This document shows, in pieces, positions 34,508-44,223 of a DNA stretch of 64,000 nucleotides. The translations under genes and the position numbers were made by a program. Positions within the stretch are counted from its first letter, which is position 1. Each line of letters opens with the position of its first letter. The notes under the pieces are model-generated. The model ran no database searches. It was not told the origin of the DNA and saw only the letters and a list, made by a program, of their open reading frames with translations. The DNA is from Bradyrhizobium sp. CSA207 (lineage in GTDB: Bacteria > Pseudomonadota > Alphaproteobacteria > Rhizobiales > Xanthobacteraceae), in the NCBI RefSeq assembly GCF_029051685.1, contig NZ_JAACFT010000007.1:124001-188000 (forward strand). The letters run 5' to 3'.

Positions 34508-36103
34508 ATGGACTGGTCGCAATCTCAGATCCCGCCGATGCGGCTCGAGGCGCGCTTTGGCGATCGGGTGGTGCCGGCATTCGCTGAGCGGCCGGCCAGC
34601 ATCTGGGCGATGATTGCGGAGGCTTGCGCCGGCAATGCCGATGGCGAAGCGCTGATCTGCGGCGATGTCCGATTGAGCTGGCGGCAGGCGGTGGAGCACG
34701 CGGCGCGGATCGCGGCGGGCCTGCGAAAGCTCGGCCTGCAACGTGGCGACCGCGTTGCAATCCTGCTTGGCAACCGCATCGAATTTCCGCTGATCCTGTT
34801 TGCCGCCGCGCATGAGGGCCTCGTTACGGTCCTGCTCAGCACGCGCCAGCAGAAGCCGGAGATCGCCTACGTGCTCGCCGACTGCGGCGCCAAAATCCTG
34901 ATCCACGAAGCGGCGCTTGCCGAGCGGCTGCCCGATGCGCGCGATGTTCCCGAGGTGATCCATCGCATCGCCATCGACAACGCTCCGCAGCTCTCGGGTT
35001 TCGCGGTGCTCGCAGACAATGCACCGGCGCCGGCGCCGGTCGATGTCAGCGAGGAAGACACCGCGATGATCCTCTACACCTCGGGCACGACGGGAAAGCC
35101 GAAGGGGGCGATGCTTGCCCATTGCAACATCGTCCATTCCTCGATGGTGTTCGCGTCCTGCCTGCAATTGACGGCGGCGGATCGTTCGATCGCGGCGGTG
35201 CCGCTTGGCCATGTCACCGGTGTCGTCGCCAACATCACGACCATGATCCGCTGCGGCGGCGCGCTGATCATCATGCCGGAGTTCAAGGCCGCGGAATATC
35301 TCAAGCTCGCCGCGCGCGAGCGTGTCACCTACACGGTGATGGTGCCGGCGATGTACAATCTCTGCCTGCTCCAGCCGGAATTCGATGCTTATGATCTGTC
35401 GAGCTGGCGCATCGGCGGTTTTGGCGGTGCGCCGATGCCGGTCACAACCATCGAGAAACTCGAGACAAAAATTCCCGGTCTCAAGCTGATGAACTGCTAC
35501 GGCGCGACCGAGACCACGTCGCCGTCCACGATCATGCCGGGCGAGCTGACGGCAAGCCACATTGATAGCGTCGGCCTGGCCTGTCCCGGTGCGCGCATCG
35601 TGACGATGGGGACGGACGGGCGCGAGCTGCCGTACGGCGAGATCGGCGAGCTCTGGATCCAGAGCGCCTCCGTCATCAAGGGCTATTGGAACAACCCGAA
35701 GGCCACCGCGGAAAGCTTCACTAGCGGCTTCTGGCATTCCGGCGATCTCGGCTCGGTCGATGCTGACGGCTTTGTCCGCGTGTTCGACCGCCAGAAGGAC
35801 ATGATCAACCGCGGCGGCCTGAAGATCTATTCGGCCGAAGTCGAGTCGGTGCTGGCCGGCCACCCCGCCGTGGTCGAGAGCGCGATCATCGCCAAACCAT
35901 GCCCCGTGCTGGGCGAACGCGTCCACGCCCTGGTTGTGACGCGCGCCGCCGTCGCGGGCGACGAGCTGAGGGCCTGGTGCGCAGAACGGCTGTCCGACTA
36001 CAAGGTCCCCGAAACGATCACTGTCACCGCCGAGCCTCTGCCGCGCAACGCCAATGGCAAGGTGCTGAAACGGCAGCTGCGGGAGCTTCTGGCCGAAATT
36101 TGA
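34508..36103 (+). CDS. Acyl-CoA synthetase, class I adenylate-forming enzyme
   Basis: A 531-residue ATP-dependent acid-CoA ligase. The AMP-binding motif is YTSGTTGKPKGAML (about residues 194-207), followed by the NCYGATETTSPS substrate/AMP motif, the HSGDLGSVDADGF hinge region and the catalytic Lys in NGKVLKRQLREL. It activates a fatty or aromatic acid as an acyl-adenylate; the specific substrate is unknown. It is a single gene. Confidence 0.9.
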   Translation: MDWSQSQIPPMRLEARFGDRVVPAFAERPASIWAMIAEACAGNADGEALICGDVRLSWRQAVEHAARIAAGLRKLGLQRGDRVAILLGNRIEFPLILFAAAHEGLVTVLLSTRQQKPEIAYVLADCGAKILIHEAALAERLPDARDVPEVIHRIAIDNAPQLSGFAVLADNAPAPAPVDVSEEDTAMILYTSGTTGKPKGAMLAHCNIVHSSMVFASCLQLTAADRSIAAVPLGHVTGVVANITTMIRCGGALIIMPEFKAAEYLKLAARERVTYTVMVPAMYNLCLLQPEFDAYDLSSWRIGGFGGAPMPVTTIEKLETKIPGLKLMNCYGATETTSPSTIMPGELTASHIDSVGLACPGARIVTMGTDGRELPYGEIGELWIQSASVIKGYWNNPKATAESFTSGFWHSGDLGSVDADGFVRVFDRQKDMINRGGLKIYSAEVESVLAGHPAVVESAIIAKPCPVLGERVHALVVTRAAVAGDELRAWCAERLSDYKVPETITVTAEPLPRNANGKVLKRQLRELLAEI

Positions 36104-36275
36104 ACCGGCAAGGCGGGGCTCCGGAATTTCCCGGGCCGTGGGTTAACGCCTTGATCGGGCTTGCTTTGCCTTGCCACCGCCATATCGATAGGCTATCGCC
36201 GCCGCGACGTGGGGAACGGGTTTTTGACGCGAACGATCTGGCGCGCGCTCCCGGTCGGGCATGGGATTGGCTTAA

Positions 36276-36929
36276 GTGGCTGAATTATTTGACGAAGTCG
36301 ACGAGGAAGTACGTCGCGACCAGCTCAAGAAGCTGTGGGACAAGTATTCGATCTACTTCATCGCGCTGATGGTGCTGATCGTCGCCGCCGTGGGTGGCTG
36401 GCGCGGTTACCAGTACCTGGAGACCAAGAAGGCTGCCGAGGCCGGCGCCGCCTTCGAGAAGGCTGTCGAGCTGTCCGAACAGGACAAGCATGCCGAGGCC
36501 GAGGCGGCTTTCACCGATCTCGCCGCCAAGGCTCCGTGGGGCTACCGCACGCTGGCGCGGCTGCGCGCCGCGGCTGAGGCGTCAGCCCGCGATCCGAAGG
36601 CTGCCGCGAAGATGTACGATGATATTTCCGCCGACCGCGGTGTCGGCGCCGAGTGGCAGGATCTGGCGAAGGTCCGCGCGGCGGGCTTGCTGCTCGACAG
36701 CGCGAGCTATGCCGACATCCAGCAGCGGCTGGAGGCCTCCGCCGCGCCCAAGTCGACATTCCGCCACAGCGCCCGCGAGATGCTGGCGCTATCGGCTTGG
36801 CGCAACAACGACATGACCGCAGCCCGCAAATGGCTCGACGCGATCGCCGAGGATGGCGAAACGCCGCCGGGCCTGCGTTCGCGCGCCGAGGCGCTCCAGG
36901 CCCTGCTGCCGCCCGTCGCCAAAAGCTGA
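36276..36929 (+). CDS. YfgM-like tetratricopeptide membrane protein
   Basis: A 217-residue protein with a cytoplasmic N-terminus (AELFDEVDEEVRRDQLKKLW), one helix (YFIALMVLIVAAVGGWRGY) and a periplasmic helical TPR-like domain. This matches the YfgM/TPR_21 group, which works with the SecYEG translocon and periplasmic chaperones. The start is a GTG at 36276. The order YfgM-like, lipoprotein, der mirrors the yfgM-bamB-der cluster of other proteobacteria. Confidence 0.85.
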   Translation: MAELFDEVDEEVRRDQLKKLWDKYSIYFIALMVLIVAAVGGWRGYQYLETKKAAEAGAAFEKAVELSEQDKHAEAEAAFTDLAAKAPWGYRTLARLRAAAEASARDPKAAAKMYDDISADRGVGAEWQDLAKVRAAGLLLDSASYADIQQRLEASAAPKSTFRHSAREMLALSAWRNNDMTAARKWLDAIAEDGETPPGLRSRAEALQALLPPVAKS

Positions 36930-36959
36930 CGGCCCCGAGAGCTGAGACGAGACAACGAT

Positions 36960-37502
36960 ATGCGCCGCACGCCACGCTTGATCGCAGCCGCCGTCCTGAT
37001 CGCCTTCACGGGCCTCCTGGGCGGCTGCTCCAGCTTCGACCCAAGCGACATGCTCGACTTCCTCGACACCAAGAAGAAGCTTCCGGGCGACCGCAAGCCG
37101 GTATTCCCCGAGGGGGTGCCGGGCCTCGAGCAGGGCGTGCCGCGGGATATGTACAAGGGCGCGCAGCAACAGCCGGATCCGAACGCCGCCGTTGCGGCTG
37201 CGCCTGTGGCGCCGCCGCCCGAGCCGGCCCCATCGTCCAAAGCCACCAAGGGGAAGAAGTCGAAGCAGTCGGCCACCGTCGCGCCCGCTGAGGCGCCGGC
37301 CGGCGAAGTCGACGGCGAGGCTCAGCCCGAGGCAGCGCCGCCCACGGCCGCTCCCCCGCCCAGGCAGAAGATCGTCCGCAAGCGCACCACCGCGCCGCCG
37401 CCGGATCAACCCGTTCAGCAGGCGCAACCAACCCAGACCACACAGCAGCAATCGCAAGGCGGCTTCCCGGCGCCGCTGCCGAGCGGCAGTTTCTCGCGCT
37501 GA
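36960..37502 (+). CDS. Pro/Ala-rich lipoprotein at the BamB position
   Basis: A 180-residue lipoprotein with signal and lipobox LLGGC (Cys23). A short conserved part (SMLDFLDTKKK-like helix and LPGDRKPVFPEGVPGLEQG) is followed by a long low-complexity tail rich in Pro, Ala and Gln. It lacks the beta-propeller repeats of BamB, although it occupies the BamB place between the YfgM-like gene and der. A role near the outer-membrane assembly machinery is inferred from position only. Confidence 0.75.
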   Translation: MRRTPRLIAAAVLIAFTGLLGGCSSFDPSDMLDFLDTKKKLPGDRKPVFPEGVPGLEQGVPRDMYKGAQQQPDPNAAVAAAPVAPPPEPAPSSKATKGKKSKQSATVAPAEAPAGEVDGEAQPEAAPPTAAPPPRQKIVRKRTTAPPPDQPVQQAQPTQTTQQQSQGGFPAPLPSGSFSR

Positions 37503-37552
37503 TATTTTTCACTGCATTGACAGACGCGGCTCCGGCAGCGCACGAATGACCG

Positions 37553-38935
37553 ATGCCCTTCACAATTGCCATCATCGGCCGGCCCAATGTCGGCAAGTCG
37601 ACGCTGTTCAACCGTCTGGTCGGACAGAAGCTCGCGCTCGTCGATGATTTGCCGGGCGTCACCCGCGATCGCCGCGAAGGCGGGGCCAGGCTCGGTGACC
37701 TCGAATTCACCATCATCGATACCGCCGGCCTCGACGAGGGCGCCAAAGGTTCGCTGACTGCGCGCATGCAGGAGCAGACCGAGACCGCGATCGCGCAGGC
37801 CGACGCCCTGTTCTTCGTGGTCGACGCGCGCGCCGGCCTGACGCCGAACGACCGCGCCTTTGCCGATTTCGCCCGCCGCGCCAACAAGCCGGTGCTGCTG
37901 GTCGCCAACAAGAGCGAGGGCAAGCATGGCGATGCCGGCGCCATGGAGGCCTTTGCGCTCGGCCTCGGCGATCCCATCCAGATCTCGGCCGAGCACGGCG
38001 AGGGCATGGGCGAGCTCTACGACGCCCTGGCCCGGCTGATGCCGGAGCCCGTCGACGAGGATGAGGCCGAGGACGACGAGCCGTTGACGGAGGAAGAGGC
38101 CGCGACGCGCCCGATCCGGGTTGCCATCGTCGGCCGGCCCAACGCCGGCAAGTCGACGCTGATCAATCATCTGCTCGGCGAGGAGCGCCTGCTGACGAGC
38201 CCGGAGGCCGGCACCACGCGCGATTCCATCGCGGTCGAGATCACCTGGAAGGGCCGTGAATTTCGGGTGTTCGATACCGCAGGCCTGCGCCGGCGCTCGC
38301 GCATCGAGGAGAAGCTGGAAAAGCTCTCGGTCGCCGACGCATTGCGCGCGGTGCGATTTGCCGAAGTGGTCGTGATGACGATGGATGCGCAGAACCGCTT
38401 CGAGGAGCAGGATTTGCGCATCGCCGACCTGATCGAGCGCGAAGGCCGCGCGATCGTGCTCGCCGCCAACAAATGGGACCTGATGGAAAGCAAGGGCGGC
38501 GGCGCCATCTCCGGCTTGCGCCGGGATGCCGACCATTTGCTGCCGCAGGTCAAGGGCGTGCCGATCGTCGCCGTCTCCGGCCTGATGGGCGAGGGCATCG
38601 ATCGCCTGATGCAGGCGATCCAGGACGCCTACGCGCTCTGGAACAGGCGCATCTCGACCGCGGCCTTGAACCGCTGGTTCGAGGAGGCGGTCCAGGCCAA
38701 TCCGCCGCCGGCCGTGTCCGGCCGCCGCTTGAAGCTGAACTACATCACCCAGACCAAGGCGCGCCCGCCGAGCTTCGTGCTGTTCTGCTCGCGCGCGGAC
38801 GCCGTACCGCAGTCATATCTGCGCTACCTCACCAATTCGCTGCGTGAGGCCTTCGATCTGCCGGGCACGCCGGTGCGCATCACCTTGCGCGAGAAGGCCA
38901 ATCCCTTCGCGCACAAGCGCAAGCGGCCGTCGTGA
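37553..38935 (+). CDS. der: Ribosome biogenesis GTPase Der (EngA)
   Basis: A 460-residue GTPase with two tandem G domains: [14 protein letters not shown] (near residue 8) with DTAGLDE and NKSE, and [14 protein letters not shown] (near 195) with [10 protein letters not shown] and NKWD. The C-terminal KH-like domain includes [15 protein letters not shown] and [11 protein letters not shown]. It is essential for 50S assembly. Its stop overlaps the GTG start of the MFS gene by 4 bases. Confidence 0.96.
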   Translation: MPFTIAIIGRPNVGKSTLFNRLVGQKLALVDDLPGVTRDRREGGARLGDLEFTIIDTAGLDEGAKGSLTARMQEQTETAIAQADALFFVVDARAGLTPNDRAFADFARRANKPVLLVANKSEGKHGDAGAMEAFALGLGDPIQISAEHGEGMGELYDALARLMPEPVDEDEAEDDEPLTEEEAATRPIRVAIVGRPNAGKSTLINHLLGEERLLTSPEAGTTRDSIAVEITWKGREFRVFDTAGLRRRSRIEEKLEKLSVADALRAVRFAEVVVMTMDAQNRFEEQDLRIADLIEREGRAIVLAANKWDLMESKGGGAISGLRRDADHLLPQVKGVPIVAVSGLMGEGIDRLMQAIQDAYALWNRRISTAALNRWFEEAVQANPPPAVSGRRLKLNYITQTKARPPSFVLFCSRADAVPQSYLRYLTNSLREAFDLPGTPVRITLREKANPFAHKRKRPS

Positions 38936-40188
38936 GCGAACCGGCTGGCGAGGCGATAGCGCCAGGCGCTGCGCCGATCCGGCGCGGTGCCGTCGCCTTC
39001 ATCTTCGTCACCATCCTGCTCGACATGCTCGCGCTCGGCGTGATCATGCCGATCCTGCCGAAACTGATCGAGAGTTTTGTCGGCAACGACACCGCGCATG
39101 CGGCCGAGATTTTTGGACTGTTCGGCACCGCCTGGGCGCTGATGCAGTTCGTGTTCTCGCCGCTGCTGGGTGCGCTATCGGACCGCCTCGGACGGCGTCC
39201 GGTGGTGCTGCTGTCGAACTTCGGGCTTGCCGCAGACTATGTGCTGATGGCGCTCGCGCCGTCGCTGGTCTGGCTGTTCGTCGGCCGTGTCATCTCCGGC
39301 ATCACCTCCGCCAGCATCTCGACCGCGTTCGCCTATATCGCCGACATCACGCCGCCGGAGCGGCGTGCGGCGGTGTTCGGCAGGATTGGAGCTGCCTTCG
39401 GCGCCGGTTTCATCCTCGGTCCGGCGCTGGGCGGCCTGCTCGGCGACATCGATCCGCGGCTGCCGTTCTGGGCATCGGCTGGCTTGAGCTTCGCCAATGC
39501 GCTGTACGGGCTGTTGATCCTGCCGGAATCGCTGGCGCCGGAGAAGCGCGCGGCGTTCCGCTGGAGGAGCGCCAATCCGATCGGGGCGTTGAACCTGTTG
39601 CGTTCCAACACGGTGCTGGCCGCGTTGTCGGTGGTCAATTTCATCGCTCAGGTCGCGCATGTGGTGCTGCCGTCGACCTTCGTGCTCTATGCGACTTATC
39701 GCTACGGTTGGGATTCGAAGACGGTGGGACTGACGCTGGCGATGGTCGGCATCTGCGCCATGGTGGTGCAGGGGCTGGCGATCGGCCCGATCGTGCGCGT
39801 GCTTGGTGAGCGGAATGCGCTGCTGCTCGGCCTGTGCTGTGGTGCGACCGGCTTCATGATCTTCGGCGGTGCGTCGACCGGACCGCTATTTTGGCTGGGC
39901 ATTCCCGTGATGTCGCTGTGGGGCATCTCGGGCGCCGCCATGCAATCGCTGATGACGCGGCTGGTTGCGCCCGATCAACAGGGCCAGTTGCAGGGCGCGA
40001 CCGCGAGCGTGCAGAGCGTGTCGCAGCTCGTCGGCCCGTTCCTGTTCACGCTCACGTTCGCTTATTTCATCGGCAATGGCGCGCCGCTACATCTGCCCGG
40101 CGCGCCGTTCTTGCTTGCGGGTGTGCTGATGCTGGTATGCGTGGCGATCGCGATGCGGACGCCGGCTGCGGCAAAATCAGAACGGTAG
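38932..40188 (+). CDS. MFS transporter, tetracycline-resistance (TCR) type
   Basis: A 418-residue drug/proton antiporter-like protein with 12 helices. The motif A loop [16 protein letters not shown] and the antiporter motif C in helix 5 ([15 protein letters not shown]) place it in the DHA1/TetA-like group. The substrate is unknown. The GTG start is coupled to der, which is unusual for a drug exporter. The stop codon lies inside a long palindromic repeat. Confidence 0.88.
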   Translation: MSEPAGEAIAPGAAPIRRGAVAFIFVTILLDMLALGVIMPILPKLIESFVGNDTAHAAEIFGLFGTAWALMQFVFSPLLGALSDRLGRRPVVLLSNFGLAADYVLMALAPSLVWLFVGRVISGITSASISTAFAYIADITPPERRAAVFGRIGAAFGAGFILGPALGGLLGDIDPRLPFWASAGLSFANALYGLLILPESLAPEKRAAFRWRSANPIGALNLLRSNTVLAALSVVNFIAQVAHVVLPSTFVLYATYRYGWDSKTVGLTLAMVGICAMVVQGLAIGPIVRVLGERNALLLGLCCGATGFMIFGGASTGPLFWLGIPVMSLWGISGAAMQSLMTRLVAPDQQGQLQGATASVQSVSQLVGPFLFTLTFAYFIGNGAPLHLPGAPFLLAGVLMLVCVAIAMRTPAAAKSER

Positions 40189-40320
40189 GGTGGGTTAGCC
40201 CCGCGCTGCGCGAAGCGCAGTCGCTCGGCGTAACCCACCATTTCTATCGTTGCACGAGAAGAGGTGGGTTACGCCAGCGGACTGCGCTTCGCGCAGCCGC
40301 GGGGCTAAACCCACCCTACG
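40185..40320. repeat. Near-perfect long palindrome (GTAGGGTGGGTTAGCCCCGCG family)
   Basis: About 136 bases fold into one hairpin. The left arm begins GTAGGGTGGGTTAGCC and the right arm ends GGCTAAACCCACCCTAC, with one bulged base; inner arms GCTGCGCGAAGCGCAG and CTGCGCTTCGCGCAG also pair. It starts in the last codon of the MFS gene and ends about 10 bases before the convergent receptor gene, so it may serve as a bidirectional transcript end. Confidence 0.85.
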
Positions 40321-40329
40321 ATTTCCCGG

Positions 40330-41553
40330 TTACTTCTTCACCAGCGGGCACTCGCTGTCCTTGAGCGGCTTGGCGGCGTCTTCAGGCGCGATGGTGGCCA
40401 CCAGCTTGTAGTAATCCCACGGCCCCTTCGACTCTTCCGGCTTCTTCACCTCGAACAGATAGGCCGGGATGAGGCGGCGGCCGTCGGCGCGCAGCGGGCC
40501 CTTGCCGAACAGCGGATCGTCGGTCGGGATCTCCTTCATCTTGGCGACGACCTTGGCGCCGTCATGCGGATTGCCGCCGAGCGCATCCATCGCCTTCAGG
40601 TAATGCAGGACGCCGGCATAGAGGCCCGCAACCGTCATGGACGGCATCGAGCCCTTGGGCGAGACCTTCTGGAAGCGCTTCGACCATTCGCGGGTCTGAT
40701 CGTTGAGATCCCAATAGAACGACTCGGTGAAGGTGAGGCCCTGCGCGGTCTTCAAGCCGAGCGAATGCACGTCGTTGATGAACAGCAGGAGCGCTGCAAG
40801 CTTCTGGCCGCCCTGAACGATGCCGAATTCGGAGGCCTGCTTGATCGCGTTGGTGGTATCGCCACCGGCATTGGCGAGACCGACGATCTTGGACTTCGAT
40901 GACTGAGCCTGGAGCAGGAAGGAGGAGAAATCAGCCGTGTTGAGCGGGTGCTTGACGCCGCCGAGCACCTTGCCGCCATTGGCGGTCACGACCGCGCTGG
41001 TGTCGCGCTCCAGCGCATGGCCGAACGCATAATCGGCGGTCAGGAAGAACCAGCTGTCGCCGCCGGCCTTGGTCAGCGCCTTGCCGGTGCCGTTGGCCAA
41101 CATGTAGGTGTCGTAGGTGTAGGAGACGGTGTTGGGCGTGCAGGCCTTGCCGGTGAGGTCGGCGGTGGCCGCGCCCGAATTGAGCAGCACCGAGTTCTTT
41201 TCCTTGACGAGGTTGTTGACCGCGAGCGCCACGCCCGAGCTCGGCGTGTCCGAGATGACGTCAACCTTGTCGTTGTCGATCCATTGCCGGGCGATGTTGA
41301 CGCCGATGTCGGGCTTGTTCTGGTGATCGCCCGAGAGGACCTCGATGGTCCAGCCCTTGGCCTTCAGGCCGGAATCTTCGACCGCCATTTTCACCGCGGC
41401 CACCGAATTTGGTCCGCCGATATCGGCATAGAGGCTCGACATGTCATTCAACACGCCGATCTTGACGGTCTTGTCCTGGGCGTAGGCGGATGTTGCAAAA
41501 CCGAAGGTGGCACAAGCCAGAAGCGCCGCAGTGCGGCGCGCGAGCGTCGTCAT
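40330..41553 (-). CDS. Orphan Liv-type ABC substrate-binding protein (paralogue)
   Basis: A 407-residue receptor, the same length as the one at 24740-25963 and closely similar throughout (shared YAFGHALERDT, KHPLNTADFSSFLLQAQ, GGNPHDGAKVVAKMKE and FEVKKPEESKGPWDYYKL). The signal peptide is cut near SAYA. No permease or ATPase is nearby, so it probably feeds the same transporter core with another ligand; that is inference. Confidence 0.9.
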   Translation of the reverse strand: MTTLARRTAALLACATFGFATSAYAQDKTVKIGVLNDMSSLYADIGGPNSVAAVKMAVEDSGLKAKGWTIEVLSGDHQNKPDIGVNIARQWIDNDKVDVISDTPSSGVALAVNNLVKEKNSVLLNSGAATADLTGKACTPNTVSYTYDTYMLANGTGKALTKAGGDSWFFLTADYAFGHALERDTSAVVTANGGKVLGGVKHPLNTADFSSFLLQAQSSKSKIVGLANAGGDTTNAIKQASEFGIVQGGQKLAALLLFINDVHSLGLKTAQGLTFTESFYWDLNDQTREWSKRFQKVSPKGSMPSMTVAGLYAGVLHYLKAMDALGGNPHDGAKVVAKMKEIPTDDPLFGKGPLRADGRRLIPAYLFEVKKPEESKGPWDYYKLVATIAPEDAAKPLKDSECPLVKK

Positions 41554-41766
41554 AAAAGGTTTCCTCCATTGTCAAATATGCGGACGGCTCTCTTGGACGG
41601 AGCCCTGTTCCAGCTGATGGCTCTAGCGTGTCCCGCGGTCCGCGGCAATGCGCCTTAAGCCGGATGGCGCTGCGTCGTCGCGGCCACCCGCGATTAACCT
41701 TTAGGCAAGGCGCGGCGCCGTCTATTTGAGCGCGTCGAATTCAAGATCGGGTGGCGCCCAGTTCAA

Positions 41767-42507
41767 TCAGGCCGGCGAGCGGAAGCTCATCAGCTTGCGG
41801 GTCTTGTAGTCGTAGAACTTGCCGGTCTCGGTCCAGTCGGGCGCGCACATCGGCACGATGAATTCGGCGACCTGCTCGGGCGTGTCCAGTGTTGCCGGAT
41901 CCTCGCCCGGCATCAAGGTTGCGCGCATGCGGGTGCGGATCGGCCCCGGATTGAACAGGTTGATGCGCAGTTTTGTGTTCGCGGTCTCCTGCGCCCAGGC
42001 GCGCGCCAGCGTTTCCAGCGCGGCCTTGGAAGCGGCGTAGGGGCTGACATAGGCCGTCGCCTTGCTGGCGGCGCCCGAGGTGATGAACACGGCGCGGCCG
42101 GCATCCGATTGCTTGAGCAACGGCTCCATGCAGCGGATGAGCTGGAAGTTCGCGGAGACGTTCACGGCCATCACGTCGTTGAAGGTCTTCAGCTCGATAT
42201 GGCCGATCGGCGAGGAGGGGCCGAGCACGCCGGCATTGCCCACCAGGATATCCAGCTTGCCGTAGCGTTCATGCAGTCCTGCGCCGAGCCGCGCGATGCC
42301 ATCGGAATCGGTGAGGTTGAGCGGCACCAGCGTGGCGCTGCCGCCGTCTTTGCGGATCTCGTCATCGAGCTCCTCGAGCCCGCCCTGCGTGCGCGCGACC
42401 GCCACGATATGCGCGCCGGCCTTAGCGAGTGCCCTGGCGGTGGCAAAGCCGATGCCGCGCGAGGCGCCGGTGACGAGAGCGATGCGATTGGCGAGGGAGA
42501 TTGTCAT
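41767..42507 (-). CDS. SDR family NAD(P)-dependent oxidoreductase
   Basis: A 246-residue short-chain dehydrogenase. The cofactor loop is TGASRGIG, then NAGVLGP, the catalytic Ser in ITSGAASKA and the YAASKAALE motif with catalytic Tyr and Lys. NPGPIRTRMRA follows. It begins at MTISLANR (42507); upstream in-frame codons belong to a repeat. It lies downstream of purF across a palindrome. Confidence 0.9.
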   Translation of the reverse strand: MTISLANRIALVTGASRGIGFATARALAKAGAHIVAVARTQGGLEELDDEIRKDGGSATLVPLNLTDSDGIARLGAGLHERYGKLDILVGNAGVLGPSSPIGHIELKTFNDVMAVNVSANFQLIRCMEPLLKQSDAGRAVFITSGAASKATAYVSPYAASKAALETLARAWAQETANTKLRINLFNPGPIRTRMRATLMPGEDPATLDTPEQVAEFIVPMCAPDWTETGKFYDYKTRKLMSFRSPA

Positions 42508-42525
42508 CGAGAGCTTGTATCCAGC

Positions 42526-42666
42526 GTCGTCCTGGCGAACGCCAGGACCCATACGCCGTGACGTTTATGGTTTGTGAAGATGGTTGTCACACCTTCTTCG
42601 AACCATTGAGGCCTGTGATAGTGGGTCCTGGCTCCAGTGCGCAATTGCGCACCAGGCCAGGACGAC
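42526..42666. repeat. Long imperfect palindrome (GTCGTCCTGG family)
   Basis: Outer arms GTCGTCCTGG (42526-42535) and CCAGGACGAC (42657-42666) pair perfectly over 10 bp; inner GGACCC/GGGTCC and GTGCGCAATTGCGCAC elements add structure. It lies between purF and the SDR gene and ends 4 bases from the purF stop. Confidence 0.75.
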
Positions 42667-42670
42667 AGGG

Positions 42671-44194
42671 TCAGCTCGCCTCCGCCAGCAGCGACAATTG
42701 CCGCGGCTGCGGCTCGGTCTGGGTCTGGTCGGTGAGGTGGGTCGGATAGGCGCCGGTAAAGCAGTGATCCGAGAATTTCGGATTGGCCGGGTCGCGGCCG
42801 GGTTCGCCCATGGCGCGGTACATGCCGTCGATCGAGAGGAAGGCGAGCGAGTCGGCGCCGATGATCTCGCGCATCTCATCCAGCGAATGCGTCGCCGCCA
42901 GGAGGCCGCCGCGGTCGGGCAGGTCGATGCCGTAATAATCGGGATAGAGGATCGGCGGCGAGGCGAGGCGGAAATGCACTTCCTTGGCGCCGGCATCGCG
43001 CATCATGCGCACGATCTTCCTTGAGGTGGTGCCGCGCACCAGCGAATCGTCGATCAGGATGATGCGCTTGCCTTCGATCGCGGCGCGGTTGGCCGAATGC
43101 TTCATGCGCACGCCGGATTCGCGGATCGCCTGCGTCGGCTGGATGAAGGTGCGGCCGACATAGTGATTGCGGATGATGCCGAGCTCGAACGGCACGCCGG
43201 AATGCTGGCTGTAGCCGACCGCGGCAGGCACGCCGGAATCGGGTACCGGCACGACGACGTCGACCGGCACATGGCTCTCGCGCGCGAGCTGCGCGCCAAA
43301 GGCCTTGCGCACCTCGTAGACCGAGCGGCCGTGGACGATGGAATCCGGACGGGAGAAGTAGATGTATTCGAAGATGCAGGGGCGCGGCGCGATCGGCGGG
43401 AACGGCTTGTGGATGTCCATGCCGTTCTCGTCGAACACGATGACTTCGCCGGCCTCGATGTCGCGGACGAAGCGCGCGCCGATGATGTCGAGCGCGCAGG
43501 TCTCCGACGTCAGGATCGGACAGCCGTCGAGATCGCCGAGCACCAGCGGGCGGATGCCGCGCGGGTCGCGGGCACCGATCAGCTTCTTGTTGGTCAGCGA
43601 CACCAGCGCATAGGCGCCTTCGATCTCGCGCAGCGCGTCGACATAGCGCTCGATGAAGCGGCTGCGCCTGGAGCGTGCGACCAGGTGCAGGATCACCTCG
43701 GTGTCGGTGGTCGACTGCATCATCGCGCCGTTCTTCACGAGCTCGCGCCGCAGCGTCAGGCCGTTGGTGAGATTGCCGTTATGGGCCACCGCGAGGCCGC
43801 CGGCATTGAGCTCGGCGAACAGCGGCTGGACGTTGCGCAGGATGGTGGCGCCGGTGGTGGAATAGCGGACATGGCCGACTGCGACAGTGCCGGGCAGGCG
43901 GTCGATCACCTCGCGGCGGGAAAAGGTATCGCCGACGAGGCCGAGGCGGCGTTCGGAATGAAAGCGGTTGCCGTCGTAGGAGACGATGCCGGCGGCTTCC
44001 TGGCCGCGGTGCTGAAGGGCGTGGAGGCCGAGCGCCGTGATGGCGGCGGCGTCCGGGTGTCCGTAGATGCCGAATACGCCGCACTCCTCGCGCAGCGTAT
44101 CCCCTTCCAGATCGTCCTGAAGCTCCAGCGCGGCCGGGCTCAAGCCGGCCTTTGGATCGAGATCACGCTGGGCGTCCTGATCAGGGTTTCGCAT
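42671..44194 (-). CDS. purF: Amidophosphoribosyltransferase
   Basis: A 507-residue enzyme for the first step of purine synthesis (PRPP + glutamine to phosphoribosylamine). A 37-residue propeptide precedes the N-terminal nucleophile Cys38 in EECGVFGIYGH. The PRPP-binding motif is IILIDDSLVRGTTS. The cysteines that bind the [4Fe-4S] cluster in the Bacillus-type enzyme are not conserved (YPDYYGID where Bacillus has a Cys), so this is a propeptide form without the cluster. It sits downstream of cvpA as in many proteobacteria. Confidence 0.95.
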   Translation of the reverse strand: MRNPDQDAQRDLDPKAGLSPAALELQDDLEGDTLREECGVFGIYGHPDAAAITALGLHALQHRGQEAAGIVSYDGNRFHSERRLGLVGDTFSRREVIDRLPGTVAVGHVRYSTTGATILRNVQPLFAELNAGGLAVAHNGNLTNGLTLRRELVKNGAMMQSTTDTEVILHLVARSRRSRFIERYVDALREIEGAYALVSLTNKKLIGARDPRGIRPLVLGDLDGCPILTSETCALDIIGARFVRDIEAGEVIVFDENGMDIHKPFPPIAPRPCIFEYIYFSRPDSIVHGRSVYEVRKAFGAQLARESHVPVDVVVPVPDSGVPAAVGYSQHSGVPFELGIIRNHYVGRTFIQPTQAIRESGVRMKHSANRAAIEGKRIILIDDSLVRGTTSRKIVRMMRDAGAKEVHFRLASPPILYPDYYGIDLPDRGGLLAATHSLDEMREIIGADSLAFLSIDGMYRAMGEPGRDPANPKFSDHCFTGAYPTHLTDQTQTEPQPRQLSLLAEAS

Positions 44195-44223
44195 CTCGTC
44201 CGCGCCTCTCTGTTGGGGCTAAA

